From a virus, in the IMG/VR virus record IMGVR_UViG_3300031578_000036, positions 1-59,113 of that record: 59,113 nucleotides of DNA. The stretch is one strand, 5' to 3'. The translations under genes and the position numbers were made by a program. Of the stretch, positions 7,202 to 14,684 are shown piece by piece. The notes below the pieces were generated by a model, which had not been told where the DNA came from, did not search any database, and saw nothing but the letters and a program-made list of their open reading frames with translations. Each line of letters opens with the position of its first letter. Within the stretch, counting starts at the first letter, position 1.

Positions 7202-8745
7202 GCCACCTTGCCTCCTCCCGCTGCCGCCGCCTCCGGTGCAACCTTCGCCAGGTCCGGCGTCATTGAAGTATGATCTGCCACCGTCCAACTCTGGAGCGTC
7301 CACTCCACGTTCTGCTTGGCCCCGTTTACCGTCGCCTTCGCCAGCGTCAGCCGCTGGATCTCCGCGTCAATCGCGACTTCCCGATTGTTGAACTCGGTCA
7401 TGCGTTCCTTCAGCTTCGCCCGGAACCCGTGGTCCGTGCCGAACCCGTACTGATGGCTGGCCTTGAGCAGATCGCTCGTCTCGGCCACGATGATCTCACG
7501 GCCCATGCCCTTCGCGATCCCGAGCCAGTATTCGACGTTTGGTCTCTGAAATCGGTACTCGCTGTTGTGCGAGGCCAGGCCCTCCACCACGAGCGTCTGC
7601 GTGGTCGTGGTGAAGCCCACCGTCTCCGTCTCGCCCAAGAACTCCACGCCCACCACACCCACGGTGTTCGCATAGTCCACCGGCTCTGTTAGAACCGGAT
7701 TCGTGGCACCGACGATGTTCGTGACGCCTGGCACCAACTCATCCGTATGCTTCCATGCGGTCGCGCCACCATCAATCGTCAGCCACCGGTGCCCCTCGCT
7801 CGCCACGACGCTGGTGCCGTCCTCGAAGTGGATGCGGTAGCTCGGCCGACTCGCCACACTCCGCCCCAGCACCTCTGAGACTCGCCACGTCCGCGCGGCC
7901 CGTACCTCGGTGGCCGTAGCCACGCCGCCGCCTTCCTGCGCGATCCTGCGGGCATGCACGGCACCTGTACCATCCCCCGGCGTCTCATCAAATCCCATGA
8001 GCTTGTCGCCTTCCTGCACCTCATCGGCGCGCACCCACCGCAGGTCAGCCGTCAGCAAATTGGCGTCCGGTGCGAGGCAATCCTGGGCCATATCGACGCC
8101 GTACACCGCGATGGTCTTATAGCCCATCATCAGGGCCATTCCGATCATCCACGAAATGCTGTTCGTGAAGTAGCCGCTGCCGAACTGCGCCTCGATCTCG
8201 GCCTTCGGGAACTTCACCGAGTTGGGCATCCCGGCCACCACGTCCTGGAGGTAGACGGGACAGGGCAGCGTGCGGTACTTACCCACCCGCTCCGCGTTCA
8301 CGGCCGTCATGTCGTGGACGTCGAACCAGCGCGTGAACCGCCCAATGGGGATCTCCCCCTCGTGGACGTAGAGCGCGTTCAGGCCCCAGAACTCGAAGTC
8401 CTGATCGTTGTACGGGGCCAGCGCCTTTGACGGCGTGAAGCCCACGATGGCCACCCTGTCCTTCATGCGTGGCAGGGCACAGTGCTCGGGCAGGTGGATG
8501 GTCGCCTGCCCGTCCGCCGTCTTCTCGATGCGCGTGCCCGGGGGTAGCGGCTGCCCGTTGATGCTCATGGCGGCCGCGCCGGAACTCGGCGCTACCACGG
8601 TTGGCATCTCCACAGCACCCACCTCCGGCTTGTCCACGCCCACTAGCTCCAGATGGCCGTGAGGCCGGGGCGCCTCAGTCACCGTTTCCGGCTTCTGTTG
8701 CGTCCCGGCCCCCTCGGTCCTCGTCTCCTGATCCTTCTTGGTCAT
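7198..8745 (-). CDS. Rossmann-like head-region protein interrupted by a mini-intein
   Basis: A 515-residue precursor. Residues 1-85 are low-complexity and acidic; from about 90 a Rossmann-like domain begins (DRVAIVGFTPSK) and runs to the intein insertion after GVDMAQD at residue 222. The intein covers residues 223-394, and the extein resumes at SEYRFQRPNVEYWLG. The spliced product would be 343 residues. The extein recalls MptE/DUF115-type or nucleotide-binding phage proteins, but I cannot name its reaction. The start ATG at 8745 has a GGGGGAC site; in-frame codons upstream are possible but less likely. It lies between a fibre-like gene and connector genes, so either a virion component or an enzyme hitchhiking in the late operon. 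Confidence 0.8.
   Translation of the reverse strand: MTKKDQETRTEGAGTQQKPETVTEAPRPHGHLELVGVDKPEVGAVEMPTVVAPSSGAAAMSINGQPLPPGTRIEKTADGQATIHLPEHCALPRMKDRVAIVGFTPSKALAPYNDQDFEFWGLNALYVHEGEIPIGRFTRWFDVHDMTAVNAERVGKYRTLPCPVYLQDVVAGMPNSVKFPKAEIEAQFGSGYFTNSISWMIGMALMMGYKTIAVYGVDMAQDCLAPDANLLTADLRWVRADEVQEGDKLMGFDETPGDGTGAVHARRIAQEGGGVATATEVRAARTWRVSEVLGRSVASRPSYRIHFEDGTSVVASEGHRWLTIDGGATAWKHTDELVPGVTNIVGATNPVLTEPVDYANTVGVVGVEFLGETETVGFTTTTQTLVVEGLASHNSEYRFQRPNVEYWLGIAKGMGREIIVAETSDLLKASHQYGFGTDHGFRAKLKERMTEFNNREVAIDAEIQRLTLAKATVNGAKQNVEWTLQSWTVADHTSMTPDLAKVAPEAAAAGGGKVA
7564..8079 (-). mobile_element. Mini-intein (172 residues, no endonuclease)
   Basis: The segment begins with Cys (block A, CLAPDANLLTADLRWV), shows a block B-like VVASEGHRWLTI and block F-like ending in VVEGLASHN, and is followed by Ser as the +1 residue. 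Cys1, terminal His-Asn and +1 Ser are the catalytic set for standard protein splicing. The length of 172 residues leaves no room for an endonuclease domain, and no endonuclease gene is found within it on the other strand. Insertion lies right after a predicted hydrophobic strand (IAVYGVD), the kind of conserved site inteins favour. Confidence 0.88.
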
Positions 8746-8823
8746 CGGGTGGTCCCCCGTCAGGTTGTCAGATTGTCGCCTACTCCCCGGCGCCATGCGC
8801 CCCACTACATCTGCCCTCGCCGC

Positions 8824-9561
8824 TTAGGTGGTGGCGGCCAGTACGTACCCAACCCCACCGGACACAACCCACCGCGTGGTGGTCGCGGCCTCGATACTCA
8901 CTCCATCACCTACGGCATTCAGCAGCACGAATTTGTTCGTGCCGTCGAACGTCGCCGCCGTGCTCTTGATGTGGATTGGCATGGTCGAGGGCGCGTTGGC
9001 CAGGAACACCTTGTAGTGGTCCCCGACCAGCGGCTTGCTCAGCTTGGCGCTCGCAATGACGCACCCCTTCGAGCTCCCGACCTTGGTGAACAGGTACCCA
9101 CCGAGCGCGGCCGGCAGCGCCTTCGTCACCGTGCTCTTGGTGGTATTCGTCAGCGCACTCCACGACTCGCTGACCATCGTGCTCACGACCTTCTTCGCCC
9201 CGATAGTCACGGCGCCCGCGTTGCTCATGGTGACATCGCCACTGAGGGCGTAGGCCACACCCACGCCACCCGTCGAGCCGACCAGCACCTTCGTGTTGGC
9301 GATGGCCGTCATGGTCGCGAGCACCTTCTTCGCGCCGATGGCCGTAACGCCCCCGTTCGACATGGTGACGTCGCCGGTCAGGGCATAGGCAACGCCCCCA
9401 CCTGCCGTCGAGCCGATTGCGATCTTCGTATTGGCCAGCGCCAGGTTCGCGGCAGACACGCCCTTGGCCGCGATCTCCGTGCTGGTGATCGAACCGGCGT
9501 CAGCTACAATCGTTCCGTAGAGCTTCCCGACTAGCGCCGAACCCCTCGTGACTCTCTGCAT
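8824..9561 (-). CDS. Fibre/decoration-like protein with internal repeat
   Basis: A 245-residue protein, Ala/Gly/Thr rich. Residues 35-110 carry two copies of a roughly 36-residue unit (ANTK-A/L-IGST-GG-VAYAL-GDVTMSN-G-IGAKKV), a pattern found in phage fibres and collar or head decorations. The C-terminal 110 residues form a separate beta-rich domain. Expressed with capsid genes, so probably a virion surface protein; no enzymatic motif is seen. Confidence 0.75.
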   Translation of the reverse strand: MQRVTRGSALVGKLYGTIVADAGSITSTEIAAKGVSAANLALANTKIAIGSTAGGGVAYALTGDVTMSNGGVTAIGAKKVLATMTAIANTKVLVGSTGGVGVAYALSGDVTMSNAGAVTIGAKKVVSTMVSESWSALTNTTKSTVTKALPAALGGYLFTKVGSSKGCVIASAKLSKPLVGDHYKVFLANAPSTMPIHIKSTAATFDGTNKFVLLNAVGDGVSIEAATTTRWVVSGGVGYVLAATT

Positions 9562-9688
9562 TCTGCATCTTCTCCCGAGCGCAGTCGCGCTCCACCTCGT
9601 GGCTCCATGTGGCCGAGCTTGTGTCTACGGAAACGAACTGGCCTTTCCTGATCGGCCCGCCGCACTTCACGCAGAGTGCCGGTCCCAC
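9500..9688 (-). CDS. Short possible zinc-binding protein, overlaps next gene
   Basis: A 62-residue reading frame beginning GTG at 9688 after AGGATAGG. It has CVKCGGPI plus a later Cys-Ala-Arg-Glu, which could bind zinc. It overlaps the following fibre-like gene by 62 bases, long for this genome, so its reality or its 3' end is uncertain. Confidence 0.45.
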   Translation of the reverse strand: MGPALCVKCGGPIRKGQFVSVDTSSATWSHEVERDCAREKMQNAESHEGFGASREALRNDCS

Positions 9689-9691
9689 CGC

Positions 9692-10063
9692 CTATCCTGC
9701 AAAGCCGAGGTTGGCCGCCTCGGCCTTCTGCCTTGATCCGCGGAATACCTTGCCGTTCGCCAGCTTCCAGAGGCCCACCCCTGGCAGCTTCTCCACGCCC
9801 GACACGGTGTCCGGTTCCTGCTCCTGCACGCCCAAGTCCAGCGGCATACGGTCATGCTTCGTCAGCCATCCTGCGCTGAGCCACCACCGCCCTTCGCTGT
9901 CACCCACAGGCTCCGCACCCTCGGGCAGCGGCTGGATGTACCGCTGTGCCTCCAGCGAGGTGGCGGTACGCCAGGGGAGCGCATTGACGCACTCCCCCGG
10001 CAACCGCTCCACGCCGTCGTCCTCAAACTGCTTCGTCACATGATGCGTCAGGATCTTGCTCAT
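9692..10063 (-). CDS. Head-region protein of unknown function
   Basis: A 123-residue protein immediately after the major capsid gene. No family recognised. It has repeated short motifs with Gly-Val-Glu (DGVERLPGE, SGVEKLPG) that look like two halves of an internal duplication, each followed by a Trp-containing strand. Its location suggests a head completion or minor capsid role. Confidence 0.7.
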   Translation of the reverse strand: MSKILTHHVTKQFEDDGVERLPGECVNALPWRTATSLEAQRYIQPLPEGAEPVGDSEGRWWLSAGWLTKHDRMPLDLGVQEQEPDTVSGVEKLPGVGLWKLANGKVFRGSRQKAEAANLGFAG

Positions 10064-10088
10064 CGGTTTGGTCCCCTCGTCGTCAGTC

Positions 10089-11033
10089 CTACGCCACGAC
10101 GCTGTGGAAGAAGTAGCCGAGGTCGGTGGCCACGAGCTTGAAGTCGTAGGCCGTCTCGCCCTCGATCCGGTCGCTCTCCAGGTGCTCCATGCGGAAGTTC
10201 TTGATGACCACCGGCGCGGCCAGGCCCGTCCCGGACCACTGGAACGTGTAGCCCGCGGCGGGCGTCAGCAGCCCAGGGGTAGGCGGCACGTGGCACAGAA
10301 GCCCGTGCTTGCCGTGCGTGAAGTCGTAGGCAGCGGTGCCGCCCTCAGCTCCGGTGTTCTTGATGGCCTTGGCGATCACGATCTTGCCGATCTCGAGGAG
10401 CGCGGCCACCATGTCCTGCGTGATGCTCGCGGCGCTGGTGTACTTGAAGTGGTCCACCACGTCCGGGTGATGGCGCAACTTCGTCCACACCTCGTAACCG
10501 AGCGCGAAGGTGTTGGCCTCCAGCCCGGTATTCTTCAGGATGGTGGTCTTGCCCGTCTCCACGTCACCGACGGGATCCGAGGTCGTGTAGCTGGACCACA
10601 GGTTGCCGGGCGTGATGCTCGTTCCCCAGATGGCGTCCACGAAGAACTCGCTCGCCCACTGGATCTCACGCTGGAGCAGCAGGCGCTGGGTCACGAACTC
10701 GGTCGCGTCCCGGTCCATGTCGATCCCGGCGTCCGCGTTGTCACGCTCCCGGTCGCCCACGTCCTTGTGGAAGGCGTAGACGTCGCAGAAGTACGAATCG
10801 CTCGACAGGTTGTAGCCACCACCCGCCGACTCCGCTCCGCTCTCGCGCTTCTCGGCCTCGTCACGGAACCAATCGGCCTTGGTGTAGGTCGCGTACTTGT
10901 TGGAACGCTTGTCCACGTTCACCGCAGGGAAAACAACGTCCGCGATGAAGTTGGTCCTGCTCTGGATGTACGCCGTCGAGATGTTGGTCAACAGAGCGTC
11001 GACGTGTACCTGACTCTGGGTGGGCTGAGGCAT
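10089..11033 (-). CDS. Major capsid protein
   Basis: A 314-residue protein with a GGAGG site before the ATG at 11033. It starts with the helix of an HK97-fold capsid N-arm (VDALLTNISTAYIQ) and has FIADVVFPAVNV, a segment common in phage major capsid proteins of the Mu gpT/coat E-like groups. It lies after protease, scaffold and decoration genes and before connector genes. No separate cleavage site can be identified. Confidence 0.88.
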   Translation of the reverse strand: MPQPTQSQVHVDALLTNISTAYIQSRTNFIADVVFPAVNVDKRSNKYATYTKADWFRDEAEKRESGAESAGGGYNLSSDSYFCDVYAFHKDVGDRERDNADAGIDMDRDATEFVTQRLLLQREIQWASEFFVDAIWGTSITPGNLWSSYTTSDPVGDVETGKTTILKNTGLEANTFALGYEVWTKLRHHPDVVDHFKYTSAASITQDMVAALLEIGKIVIAKAIKNTGAEGGTAAYDFTHGKHGLLCHVPPTPGLLTPAAGYTFQWSGTGLAAPVVIKNFRMEHLESDRIEGETAYDFKLVATDLGYFFHSVVA

Positions 11034-11147
11034 TTGTGCCTAACCTCCATCGGTTGGTGTCATCATGCGCGCGGTGCGTTCCGGCTCTGGTCCCCAGCCC
11101 GCCATCCCAGCCCACCGCGTCGTGTCATACCGCTTCCGGCCTCACGG

Positions 11148-11561
11148 TCACGCCGTGGAGGTCGGTCCCTCATGCGTGATGCGGACGGCGATGATGCCAG
11201 CCGTCACGCCAGAACTGCACGCCTCCATGGCTCTCGCGAACCTGTAGGCCGTGCCACCCGTGCTCGACTTCTCCAGCTTCTTCCGGGTGCTGCCGATAAT
11301 CAGGCTGTCCCCGTAGGCGATCTCTTTCACGGAAGACCCGCACCAGACAACCGCCTTGCTGATCCCACCGACAGCCACCAGCGCGCCATGGCCAGCGGCC
11401 GTGGGTGCATTCTGGAGGATGCCGACAACCACGGACCCCTTGGTCGTGGTCACGTTCACGCGGCCCGTCGTGCTGTTCTGCGTCACCGGGTAATACTGGT
11501 AGGACGACAGATCAGCGCCCGCCTCGTAGGTCTTGCACTTCAAGCCAAGCTCATACGACAT
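11148..11561 (-). CDS. DUF2190-like capsid decoration protein, copy 2
   Basis: A 137-residue protein similar over its full length to the preceding gene; both start MSYE and end GPTSTA, and share GALVAVGG, IAYGDSLI, SSTGGTAYRFARA and GIIAVRIT. These are features of DUF2190-type small capsid decoration proteins with a beta-barrel. A GAGGAGG site precedes the ATG. Tandem copies suggest two related decoration subunits on the capsid. Confidence 0.82.
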   Translation of the reverse strand: MSYELGLKCKTYEAGADLSSYQYYPVTQNSTTGRVNVTTTKGSVVVGILQNAPTAAGHGALVAVGGISKAVVWCGSSVKEIAYGDSLIIGSTRKKLEKSSTGGTAYRFARAMEACSSGVTAGIIAVRITHEGPTSTA

Positions 11562-11574
11562 GTGGTTATCCTCC

Positions 11575-11982
11575 TCAAGCCGTAGAAGTCGGCCCCTCGT
11601 TGGTGATGCGAACGGCGATGATGCCGCGCGCCGTGCCGGTGCTCAGGGCTTCCTCAGCCCGCGCGAACCGATAGGCCGTCCCGCCCGTGCTGGACTTGAG
11701 CAGGTAGCCCTTGGTCGAGTTGATGAGCGAGTCGCCGTAGGCGATGCTCCGCCCCGTGATGTTCGTCTGCACGGTGGCCTTGCACACTCCGCCGACAGCC
11801 ACTAGCGCACCGCGGGCCTTGGCCGCCGGGGTGTTCTGGAGGATGCCGTCCACCCGGGCGCCGCGCGTTGCGGTGACGTTGTACAGCCCGCTGGAGTTCA
11901 GAGCCACCGCACTGAACTGCTTGGTGCTCAGGTCGGCCATCGCCCCACCCGTGACCGTCACAAGATTCATCTCGTAGCTCAT
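11575..11982 (-). CDS. DUF2190-like capsid decoration protein, copy 1
   Basis: A 135-residue protein, the first of a tandem pair with 11148-11561 (13-base gap). The central region carries ATRGARVDGILQNTPAA and GGVCKATVQ, the compact beta-barrel expected for a capsid-stabilising or decoration protein. The GGAGAAGG site precedes the ATG at 11982. Placed between scaffold and major capsid genes. Confidence 0.82.
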   Translation of the reverse strand: MSYEMNLVTVTGGAMADLSTKQFSAVALNSSGLYNVTATRGARVDGILQNTPAAKARGALVAVGGVCKATVQTNITGRSIAYGDSLINSTKGYLLKSSTGGTAYRFARAEEALSTGTARGIIAVRITNEGPTSTA

Positions 11983-12083
11983 GTTCCTTCTCCGTCAGCG
12001 GCGGGGGCGTCCCCACCTTGTCCGTGTCCGTGACCCGACCAGCAGCCCCGCAGGGCTCCCAGCCGGGTCCGGGCCCGCGCGCC

Positions 12084-12830
12084 CTAGCGGGCCTTCTGCT
12101 CGTCCTGGTACCGCTTCACCAGCGCCTTGTCGGCCCTGACCACCAGATCCACCGCCTGCTCCAGCGTGGGCGCCTCGCCCTTGGTCACCAGCTCGGCGGC
12201 CTTGGCCTGGATCTCGTCCCACGCCGTCTTGACCTCGCCCTGCGCACCCGTGCCGAGCTCCTTGAACAGCCCGCCGTTGGCGATCTGCTCGCTCGCGGCC
12301 TTGAGCATGGTTTCCAGCGCCGTCCACGTGTCCTCGTCCACCGCACGCTTCACGGTGAGCAGCACGTCAGTATGCTTGTCGCCGCTGACGTTCTCCAGGT
12401 CGCCACCCTTGGCGAACCGGATGGCCAGCCCGTCACGCTCCGCCTTCTCGACCGCCTCACGCTCGGCCTTCTCAAGCTCCGCGATGCGCTCGTCACGCTT
12501 GGCGATCTCCTCGTCACGCTCGGCAACCTTGGCCAGCGCGGCCGCTTCCGCGTCCGTCTTCGCCAGTGCCTCTGCCTTGGCCGTGTCCGCCTCGGCGCGC
12601 GCCGCCTCGAGGTCGGCCTGGGCCTGTTCCAGCTTCTCCATGTCACCTTCCTGCGTTGTGCCCGGATCCACGACGCGCGTGGCTTCCGGGTCGTTGGCCG
12701 GCACGACCACCGCGCCGGGGTCCCGCTTCCAGATCAGGATGTCGGCCTCGGGGTTGTCGCCCCGGTCAACCAGGCCAATCGTGTCAATGCGCTTGACGCG
12801 CAGTAGATTCCGCTTCTTCGGCTCAGGCAT
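12084..12830 (-). CDS. Capsid scaffold protein
   Basis: A 248-residue protein. Residues 65-135 form a long charged Ala/Glu/Lys/Arg coiled coil (for example KRDERIAELEKAEREAVEK), flanked by a shorter N-terminal globular part and a helical C-terminus. This architecture plus its place between the protease and capsid genes indicates a scaffold. The ATG at 12830 overlaps the protease stop (GATGCCTGA). The N-terminal 40 residues (RVKRIDTIGLVDRGDNPEA) resemble the C-terminal part of XkdF-type proteins. Confidence 0.8.
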   Translation of the reverse strand: MPEPKKRNLLRVKRIDTIGLVDRGDNPEADILIWKRDPGAVVVPANDPEATRVVDPGTTQEGDMEKLEQAQADLEAARAEADTAKAEALAKTDAEAAALAKVAERDEEIAKRDERIAELEKAEREAVEKAERDGLAIRFAKGGDLENVSGDKHTDVLLTVKRAVDEDTWTALETMLKAASEQIANGGLFKELGTGAQGEVKTAWDEIQAKAAELVTKGEAPTLEQAVDLVVRADKALVKRYQDEQKAR

Positions 12831-13380
12831 CCGCCATCTCCTCGCGCGTTCCCGCGCCCCTGATGCTGAACATCCGGCGCTCGCCACGCTTTACCTTCTG
12901 CCAGGCTTCCTCGTCTTCGATCTTGAAGCCCACCCAGGCGCCGAACCGCTTGGTCGTGATGCCCATCGCCTCGGCCTTGGCCGGGGTCAGTACCAAGCAT
13001 TCAACGAGCTTGCCCACGCCCTCTAGCTGCGTGTGCATGTCGTCCGCCTCGCGGCTGTTCAGCACGTAGTCGTAGAAGGCGAGTTCCAGGTCCTCGAGCG
13101 CCGCCTGGCCCACCACGTCGCCGCTGTTGTCCACCACGTCCACGCCATCAGCCTCGGCCACGTAGGCCCAGCCGAATACCAGCCGCCGGTCCTCGTCTAG
13201 CTTCTCGATGGCGAAGGGCGCGAGCTCCAGGTCTTCGGCCGCTTTCTCGGCCTCATCCACGTTCGTCATCAGGGCCCCCAGGTGTGCCATGGCCCCTGCG
13301 TGCGAGCCGTGGCACTTCAGGTCTTCCCAATCCCCGTTCCGCCGTACTTGCACGCAGTTGGCTTTCAGCCGGTATGGCAC
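12823..13380 (-). CDS. XkdF-like prohead serine protease
   Basis: A 185-residue protein resembling the XkdF/Peptidase_S78_2 group: LVFGWAYVAEADG near residue 60, DNSGDVVG, a helix ALEDLELAFYDYV, and strands GKLVECLVLT and AWVGFKIEDEEAWQKVKRG. The family matures or assembles heads. The GTG at 13380 is preceded by AGGAG at about 8 bases; the N-terminus VPYRLKANCVQV is typical of these proteins. It is the first gene after a 346-base non-coding region holding a promoter and a terminator-like hairpin. Confidence 0.8.
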   Translation of the reverse strand: MPYRLKANCVQVRRNGDWEDLKCHGSHAGAMAHLGALMTNVDEAEKAAEDLELAPFAIEKLDEDRRLVFGWAYVAEADGVDVVDNSGDVVGQAALEDLELAFYDYVLNSREADDMHTQLEGVGKLVECLVLTPAKAEAMGITTKRFGAWVGFKIEDEEAWQKVKRGERRMFSIRGAGTREEMADA

Positions 13381-13726
13381 TAGTGAACTCCTATGCTTGG
13401 CAGGGTTGGCCGGACGTGGGGCCACGTGGACGCCGCGGCGAGGATGTCCCCTGTCCGGTGGGGTCGGGTCAATTAACCGCCGAAGCGGGGGCCGTTCACG
13501 CCCATACCCGTCTTTCCTTGCTCCAACCCTGCACGAAGTCGTCTCCCTGAAACGAAAAAGGCCGCCCGTCCCAAGGAGGTTTCCCGGATCTCGTGTGTCC
13601 GGTACTCGCTGCTCAGGACGGGCGGCCCGAAATGCTACGGTTCTCTGCCCCGTCGGCGGGCCGTCGCGCTCGGCTCCGCTATGTCATTCCTTCAAGGTGC
13701 TAAGATATAACCTTATCGGTAAGTCG
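13381..13726. other. Longest non-coding region: leader of the capsid genes
   Basis: This 346-base stretch has no convincing gene on either strand. It contains the leftward promoter at 13702-13730 (its -35 box overlaps the last codons of the preceding gene), a large terminator-like stem at 13560-13627, about 165 further bases without clear features, and the AGGAG site of the protease gene. The structure implies a leader RNA of more than 300 bases or an attenuated short transcript. Confidence 0.7.
13548..13627 (-). terminator. Terminator-like 12-bp stem followed by T-tract on minus strand
   Basis: GGCCGCCCGTCC (13560-13571) and GGACGGGCGGCC (13616-13627) are perfect 12-base inverted arms with a 44-base loop. 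On the minus strand the stem is followed by TTTTTCGTTT. The loop holds a second small stem (CCGGA/TCCGG) and the sequence ACCTCCTT. It lies about 70-150 bases downstream of a predicted start point, so it could be a terminator, attenuator or the 3' end of a small RNA. Confidence 0.75.
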
Positions 13727-13730
13727 TCAA
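13702..13730 (-). promoter_or_regulatory. Putative sigma-70-type promoter for head genes
   Basis: On the minus strand TTGACG (13730-13725), a 17-base spacer and TATCTT (13707-13702). The surrounding DNA is locally AT-rich (TAAGATATAA) in a GC-rich genome. It points to the protease-scaffold-capsid genes, and the first thing transcribed would be the terminator-like hairpin. Confidence 0.55.
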
Positions 13731-13969
13731 CCGGGCATCTTGGGCCATGCGGACCCGGTGAAGCGCCACGCATCGTCGCGGAAGTAGGCCAGGGTGATGT
13801 CTGTCAGGCGCTTATCCATCATGCCGTATTGGCTCAGCGCATCCCGGACTCGGACTACGCCGATGCTTCCGGTATCCACCCATGTGGGCGGCTCCGGCTT
13901 CAGCTTGGCTAGGATCGCCGGCGCGAACGGCACAACCACCAGCGCCTTCAGGAAGTCCGTGCGTTTCAT
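13727..13969 (-). CDS. Small exported or twin-arginine-like protein, unknown
   Basis: An 80-residue protein starting MKRTDFLKALVVVPFAPAI, which looks like a signal sequence or a single N-terminal membrane anchor. The rest has no known motif. GGAGG precedes the ATG. It overlaps the previous stop by four bases and ends within the promoter for the capsid genes. Function unknown. Confidence 0.65.
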   Translation of the reverse strand: MKRTDFLKALVVVPFAPAILAKLKPEPPTWVDTGSIGVVRVRDALSQYGMMDKRLTDITLAYFRDDAWRFTGSAWPKMPG

Positions 13970-14241
13970 GGTACCGCCTCCGGGGCGCGGTAGTACACAT
14001 CGCAATCCACGGGGGCCAGGTCTCGCATCTCCCGCATGGTCCTGTATTCACCGCACCGAACCTTGATCGCTATCGTGTCGGCGTTCGCCGGTGTCGCGTG
14101 GAGCCACGGCGGGTCGATGTCCTCCGGTGCCGTGATGGCGATTCGCACCTCCACCCGAGAGCCAATAGGTAGGGGGCCACCTACCATGTCCTCGACCAGC
14201 TTGCCGATAGTGGTGGCGTCAAACTCCATTGGCTTGCTCAT
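13966..14241 (-). CDS. Hypothetical 91-residue protein
   Basis: A small soluble protein of mixed alpha/beta type with a very strong ribosome site (AAGGAGGGG) before the ATG at 14241. No family recognised. It belongs to an accessory cluster between the CMP-sugar synthetase and the capsid genes, where small genes of unknown role are grouped. Confidence 0.7.
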   Translation of the reverse strand: MSKPMEFDATTIGKLVEDMVGGPLPIGSRVEVRIAITAPEDIDPPWLHATPANADTIAIKVRCGEYRTMREMRDLAPVDCDVYYRAPEAVP

Positions 14242-14333
14242 AGGTCCCCTCCTTATCGCCAATATGTCCAGCCTATTGCACCCTCGCCAGTACCCGGTCA
14301 GCGTATGCCATGGCTCCCGGGACAGGTGCAGGC

Positions 14334-14684
14334 TCACGGCATCACCCCGCAGTCATCCCAAAGCGGATTTGAGTGGCTTGGATTCCCCCGGAGCACGTTG
14401 TGGAGCAGTTCGTGCGCGCCCACCTTCAGGTCGTCCACGACGGGGCGCAGGAGGTAGATGCTGTTCGGCTTCTCCCAGCCGCCCAGCGCATCTGGGTGGC
14501 CAGCGATCTCCTCCACCACGAACCACCGCGCATCGCGCGCCGATACGTCCCGCCCCGTACACGCGCTGATGAGTGCCGCCGCTGCGTCCTGCACCGTGCC
14601 AGGCTCCATCGGCACCGGATCCACCACGTCTAGCGTGCCGCTGCACCCGGCCATCAGCATGACAGCCAGCAACGCCACCCTCAT
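14334..14684 (-). CDS. Predicted lipoprotein with HExxH zinc-protease motif
   Basis: A 116-residue protein. The N-terminus is a lipoprotein signal (LLAVMLMAGC, lipidated Cys about residue 14). H91-E-L-L-H95 is a zincin-type motif, and H104 further on could be the third ligand (gluzincins instead use Glu, metzincins His). It would act in the outer envelope. ATGA overlap with the CMP-sugar synthetase stop. Small for a protease, so the activity is inference. No frameshift seen. Confidence 0.7.
   Translation of the reverse strand: MRVALLAVMLMAGCSGTLDVVDPVPMEPGTVQDAAAALISACTGRDVSARDARWFVVEEIAGHPDALGGWEKPNSIYLLRPVVDDLKVGAHELLHNVLRGNPSHSNPLWDDCGVMP

Noticed and set aside
11034-11147. Terminator between decoration and capsid genes
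   Set aside because: Contains repeated cccagccc but no clear stem followed by a T-tract.
10056-11585. 509-codon plus-strand frame opposite the capsid gene
   Set aside because: Shadow of the major capsid and decoration genes; composition is typical antisense (Arg, Val, His rich).
12000-12083. Terminator hairpin between scaffold and decoration genes
   Set aside because: A short AGCCC/GGGCT stem is present but no T-tract follows.
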